Below, one piece after another: positions 14,347 to 15,779 of a stretch of 15,779 nucleotides of DNA. A model generated the notes under the pieces. The model saw only the letters and a program-made list of their open reading frames with translations. It was not told the DNA's origin and ran no database searches. The stretch is taken from NCBI GenBank assembly GCA_030152505.1, contig JASLJO010000184.1, positions 1 to 15,779 of the forward strand, given 5' to 3'. The stretch's first letter is position 1. Every line of letters begins with the position of its first letter. The translations under genes were made by a program, and so were the position numbers. The stretch comes from Solirubrobacterales bacterium. GTDB lineage: Bacteria; Actinomycetota; Thermoleophilia; Solirubrobacterales; 70-9.

Positions 14347-15279
14347 ATGACACCTACCGCCGACAGCCTGCTCGTCGTCAGCCCGGTCTACAACGAGGCA
14401 CATAACCTGGAGCGAACCGCACGTTCGGTGGCTGCCCAGTCGCGCCGGCCGGACCGCTGGCTGGTCGTCGACGACGGCTCGAGCGACGAGACGCTCGCGG
14501 TCGCCCGCCGTATCGAGCAGGAGCTCGATTTCATGACCGTGGTCGAGGGCCCACGGAAGATCGAGCCCGGTGCCGACAATCTCGGCCTCGCCCGCGAGGC
14601 CCATGCCTTCAACGCCGGACTCGAGCTCTGCGGTTGGCGGGACTACGAGTTCGTCGGCAAGCTCGACGGAGACGTGGAGCTGCCGAGCGATTGGTTCGCG
14701 GAGCTGATCGGACGCTTCGGCGCGGAACCCGGCCTCGGTCTCGCCGCTGGTCGACTCGCCGAGCCCGGCCGCAGCGGTTGGAGGATGATCCCGATTCCCG
14801 CCCACCATGTCCACGGCGCGGTGAAGCTCTTTCGCCGCGATTGTCTGGAGGCGATCGGCGGTGTGTCCGAGCAGCTCGGCTGGGACACGATTGACGAGAC
14901 CTACGCGCGGATGCGCGGCTTCGCCACGCGCTCGTACCCCGACCTCGTCGCCCGTCATCACCGACCCCATGGATCCGCGGATGGGCTGTTGCGTGGCAGG
15001 GCGCGGCACGGCGAATGCGCCTGGATCCTGCATTACGGCTTCCTCTGGGTGCTGCTGCGATCGCTGAAGGTCGCGCGGGTGCGGCCCCGCGGCCTCTCCG
15101 GCCTCGCCTTTCTGGCCGGCTACGTCAGCGCCGCGCTCAGACGCGTGCCGCGGGTCGACGATCCGGACTTCCGCCGCTTCGTCCGAGCCGAGCTGTGGGC
15201 TCGGCTGATGCGGCCGATCCGAGGGCGCGGCCGTCCGACCTCGGTCCCGGCGGAAACATCGGCAGTCCACACTCGTTGA
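14347..15279 (+). CDS. Family 2 glycosyltransferase
   Basis: 310 residues from ATG 14347. Seen: LLVVSPVYNEAHNLERTARS (8-27), WLVVDDGSSDET (38-49), FVGKLDGDVELPSDW (102-116, with DGD 107-109 as the metal-binding DxD), AVKLFRRDCLEAIGG (158-172) and GWDTIDET (178-185, which fits the usual ED-type catalytic base region). These are the GT-A motifs of GT2 in order. Known: cytoplasmic or membrane-associated transfer of a sugar from a nucleotide donor. A weakly hydrophobic stretch (about 226-245) may be a membrane contact but not a firm transmembrane helix. The C-terminus is basic. It is divergent from the Wzz-Wzy gene and 45 bases ahead of the region preceding the second epimerase, so the two may be co-transcribed. 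Donor sugar unknown. Confidence 0.88.
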   Translation: MTPTADSLLVVSPVYNEAHNLERTARSVAAQSRRPDRWLVVDDGSSDETLAVARRIEQELDFMTVVEGPRKIEPGADNLGLAREAHAFNAGLELCGWRDYEFVGKLDGDVELPSDWFAELIGRFGAEPGLGLAAGRLAEPGRSGWRMIPIPAHHVHGAVKLFRRDCLEAIGGVSEQLGWDTIDETYARMRGFATRSYPDLVARHHRPHGSADGLLRGRARHGECAWILHYGFLWVLLRSLKVARVRPRGLSGLAFLAGYVSAALRRVPRVDDPDFRRFVRAELWARLMRPIRGRGRPTSVPAETSAVHTR

Positions 15280-15324
15280 TTTTCCGGGCCCCCTTAGAAC
15301 CACAAAAGTTTTCGTTAAGAGGAG

Positions 15325-15344
15325 ATGGATACGAATGGACACGA
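15325..15344 (+). repeat. 10-bp imperfect tandem repeat creating two ATG codons
   Basis: ATGGATACGA is followed at once by ATGGACACGA, one mismatch in ten. The 10-base period places the two ATG codons in different frames. The first is in frame with the epimerase but sits directly against the purine-rich AGAGGAG (15318-15324); the second opens a 14-codon ORF. Confidence 0.7.
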
Positions 15345-15379
15345 AAGACCGCAGCCAAGCAGAGCGGACCCCGCAGTGA
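15335..15379 (+). CDS. Possible 14-residue leader ORF coupled to the epimerase
   Basis: ATG 15335 opens MDTKDRSQAERTPQ and stops at TGA 15377-15379, which overlaps GTG 15376 of the epimerase as GTGA. AGGAG (15320-15324) lies ten bases before the ATG, a usable ribosome binding site, while the GTG itself has none. Third positions are G/C in 10 of 13 sense codons after the start, better than in the alternative frame. The peptide has no run of one amino acid, so classic attenuation is not indicated; plain translational coupling is the simplest reading. It may also be chance. Confidence 0.35.
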   Translation: MDTKDRSQAERTPQ

Positions 15380-15779
15380 TCGAGGGCGGCAGGTTGCTGG
15401 TCACCGGTGGCGCCGGCACGATCGGCTCGACCCTGGTCGATCAGCTGGTCGAGCGCGGCGCTGAGGAGGTAGTGGTCCTCGACAACTTCGTCCGCGGCCG
15501 GCGCCAGAACCTCGATTGGGCGCGCGCCAACGGCAACGTCACCGTTGTCGAGGGGGACGTGGGGGACCGGCGGCTGGTCGAGGAGCTGACCGCGGGAATC
15601 GACGTCGTATTCCACCAGGCCGCGATCCGCATCACGCAGTGCGCAGAGGAGCCGCGGCTGGCGCTCGAGGTGATGGTCGACGGCACTTTCAACGTAGTTG
15701 AGGCCGCCGCCGAGGCAGGAGTGAAGAGGCTGATCGCCGCTTCGTCGGCCTCCGTCTATGGGCTCGCCACCGAGTTCCC
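15376..15779 (+). CDS. NAD-dependent epimerase/dehydratase, N-terminal part (3' end outside window)
   Basis: 134 full codons are visible from GTG 15376 to the right edge. The in-frame ATG 15325 is an alternative, but it has no room for a ribosome binding site and its extra 17 codons use AGA, GGA and AAT, rare here. Seen: GGRLLVTGGAGTIGSTLVDQ contains the GxxGxxG NAD-binding loop (11-17), then VVVLDNF, VEGDVGD, VVFHQAA, a VDGTFNVVEAAAEAGV helix and AASSASVYG, the Ser-containing catalytic strand of extended SDRs. Known: UDP-sugar epimerases, decarboxylases and dehydratases share this fold. The YxxxK pair lies past the edge, so the product cannot be named. With the epimerase at the left edge it brackets the glycan locus and likely supplies activated sugars to the glycosyltransferases. 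Confidence 0.88.
   Translation, partial: MIEGGRLLVTGGAGTIGSTLVDQLVERGAEEVVVLDNFVRGRRQNLDWARANGNVTVVEGDVGDRRLVEELTAGIDVVFHQAAIRITQCAEEPRLALEVMVDGTFNVVEAAAEAGVKRLIAASSASVYGLATEF

Noticed and set aside
13900..15615. 571-codon minus-strand ORF over the right-hand GT2 gene
   Set aside because: It is antisense to a clear GT2 gene, shows no domain, and ends inside the Wzz-Wzy gene out of frame.
1..15779. CRISPR arrays, tRNA/rRNA genes, insertion sequences, riboswitches
   Set aside because: No regularly spaced repeats, no tRNA-like cloverleaf, no transposase motifs or terminal inverted repeats, and no known riboswitch core were seen by eye. Small RNAs cannot be excluded without folding searches.

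Overview
The window is a GC-rich stretch (third codon positions strongly G/C by eye) carrying a cell-surface polysaccharide locus. The best guess for the source is a high-GC actinobacterium, perhaps of the Thermoleophilia/Solirubrobacterales type. That guess rests on codon bias, on Wzz-like proteins without a kinase domain, and on the secreted parallel beta-helix proteins starting with a CGYPDAT motif. No rRNA, tRNA or taxonomic marker is present, so the assignment is inference.

Layout from left to right: (1) the N-terminal part of an NAD-dependent sugar epimerase/dehydratase, minus strand, cut by the left edge; (2) a divergent Wzz-like chain-length protein (479-1324, plus); (3) a minus-strand unit made of a CE4-like polysaccharide deacetylase (3692-5257) followed by two tandem secreted parallel beta-helix proteins (2724-3695, 1006-2667), the last with a PKD-like C-terminal domain and a 3' end running deep into the Wzz-like gene; (4) a plus-strand unit with two more Wzz-like proteins (5359-6120, 6126-6872), a GT2 glycosyltransferase (6914-8101), a left-handed beta-helix acetyltransferase (8085-8684), a Wzx-type flippase (8681-10249) and a GT4-type glycosyltransferase (10255-11415), joined by short gaps or overlaps; (5) a minus-strand Phd/VapC toxin-antitoxin pair (11306-12000) whose toxin seems to start at CTG; (6) a minus-strand 731-residue protein in which a fourth Wzz-like module is fused to an O-antigen polymerase/ligase (Wzy_C) module (12021-14216); (7) a plus-strand GT2 glycosyltransferase (14347-15279) and the start of a second epimerase/dehydratase (15376 to the right edge), preceded by a possible 14-codon leader ORF.

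The genes fit a Wzx/Wzy-dependent pathway. Epimerases make nucleotide sugars, glycosyltransferases build a lipid-linked repeat unit, the acetyltransferase decorates it, the flippase exports it, Wzy polymerises it and Wzz-like proteins set chain length. The deacetylase and the secreted beta-helix proteins may modify or bind the finished polymer. No initiating phosphoglycosyltransferase and no BY-kinase is seen here; they may lie outside.

The most unusual points are the four divergent Wzz-like modules in 14 kb, one of them covalently joined to the polymerase; two long tail-to-tail overlaps where a C-terminus is read from the antisense of a neighbour; a 66-bp in-frame tandem duplication in a glycosyltransferase; and the CTG start of the toxin. 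No CRISPR array, insertion sequence or structural RNA gene was recognised.
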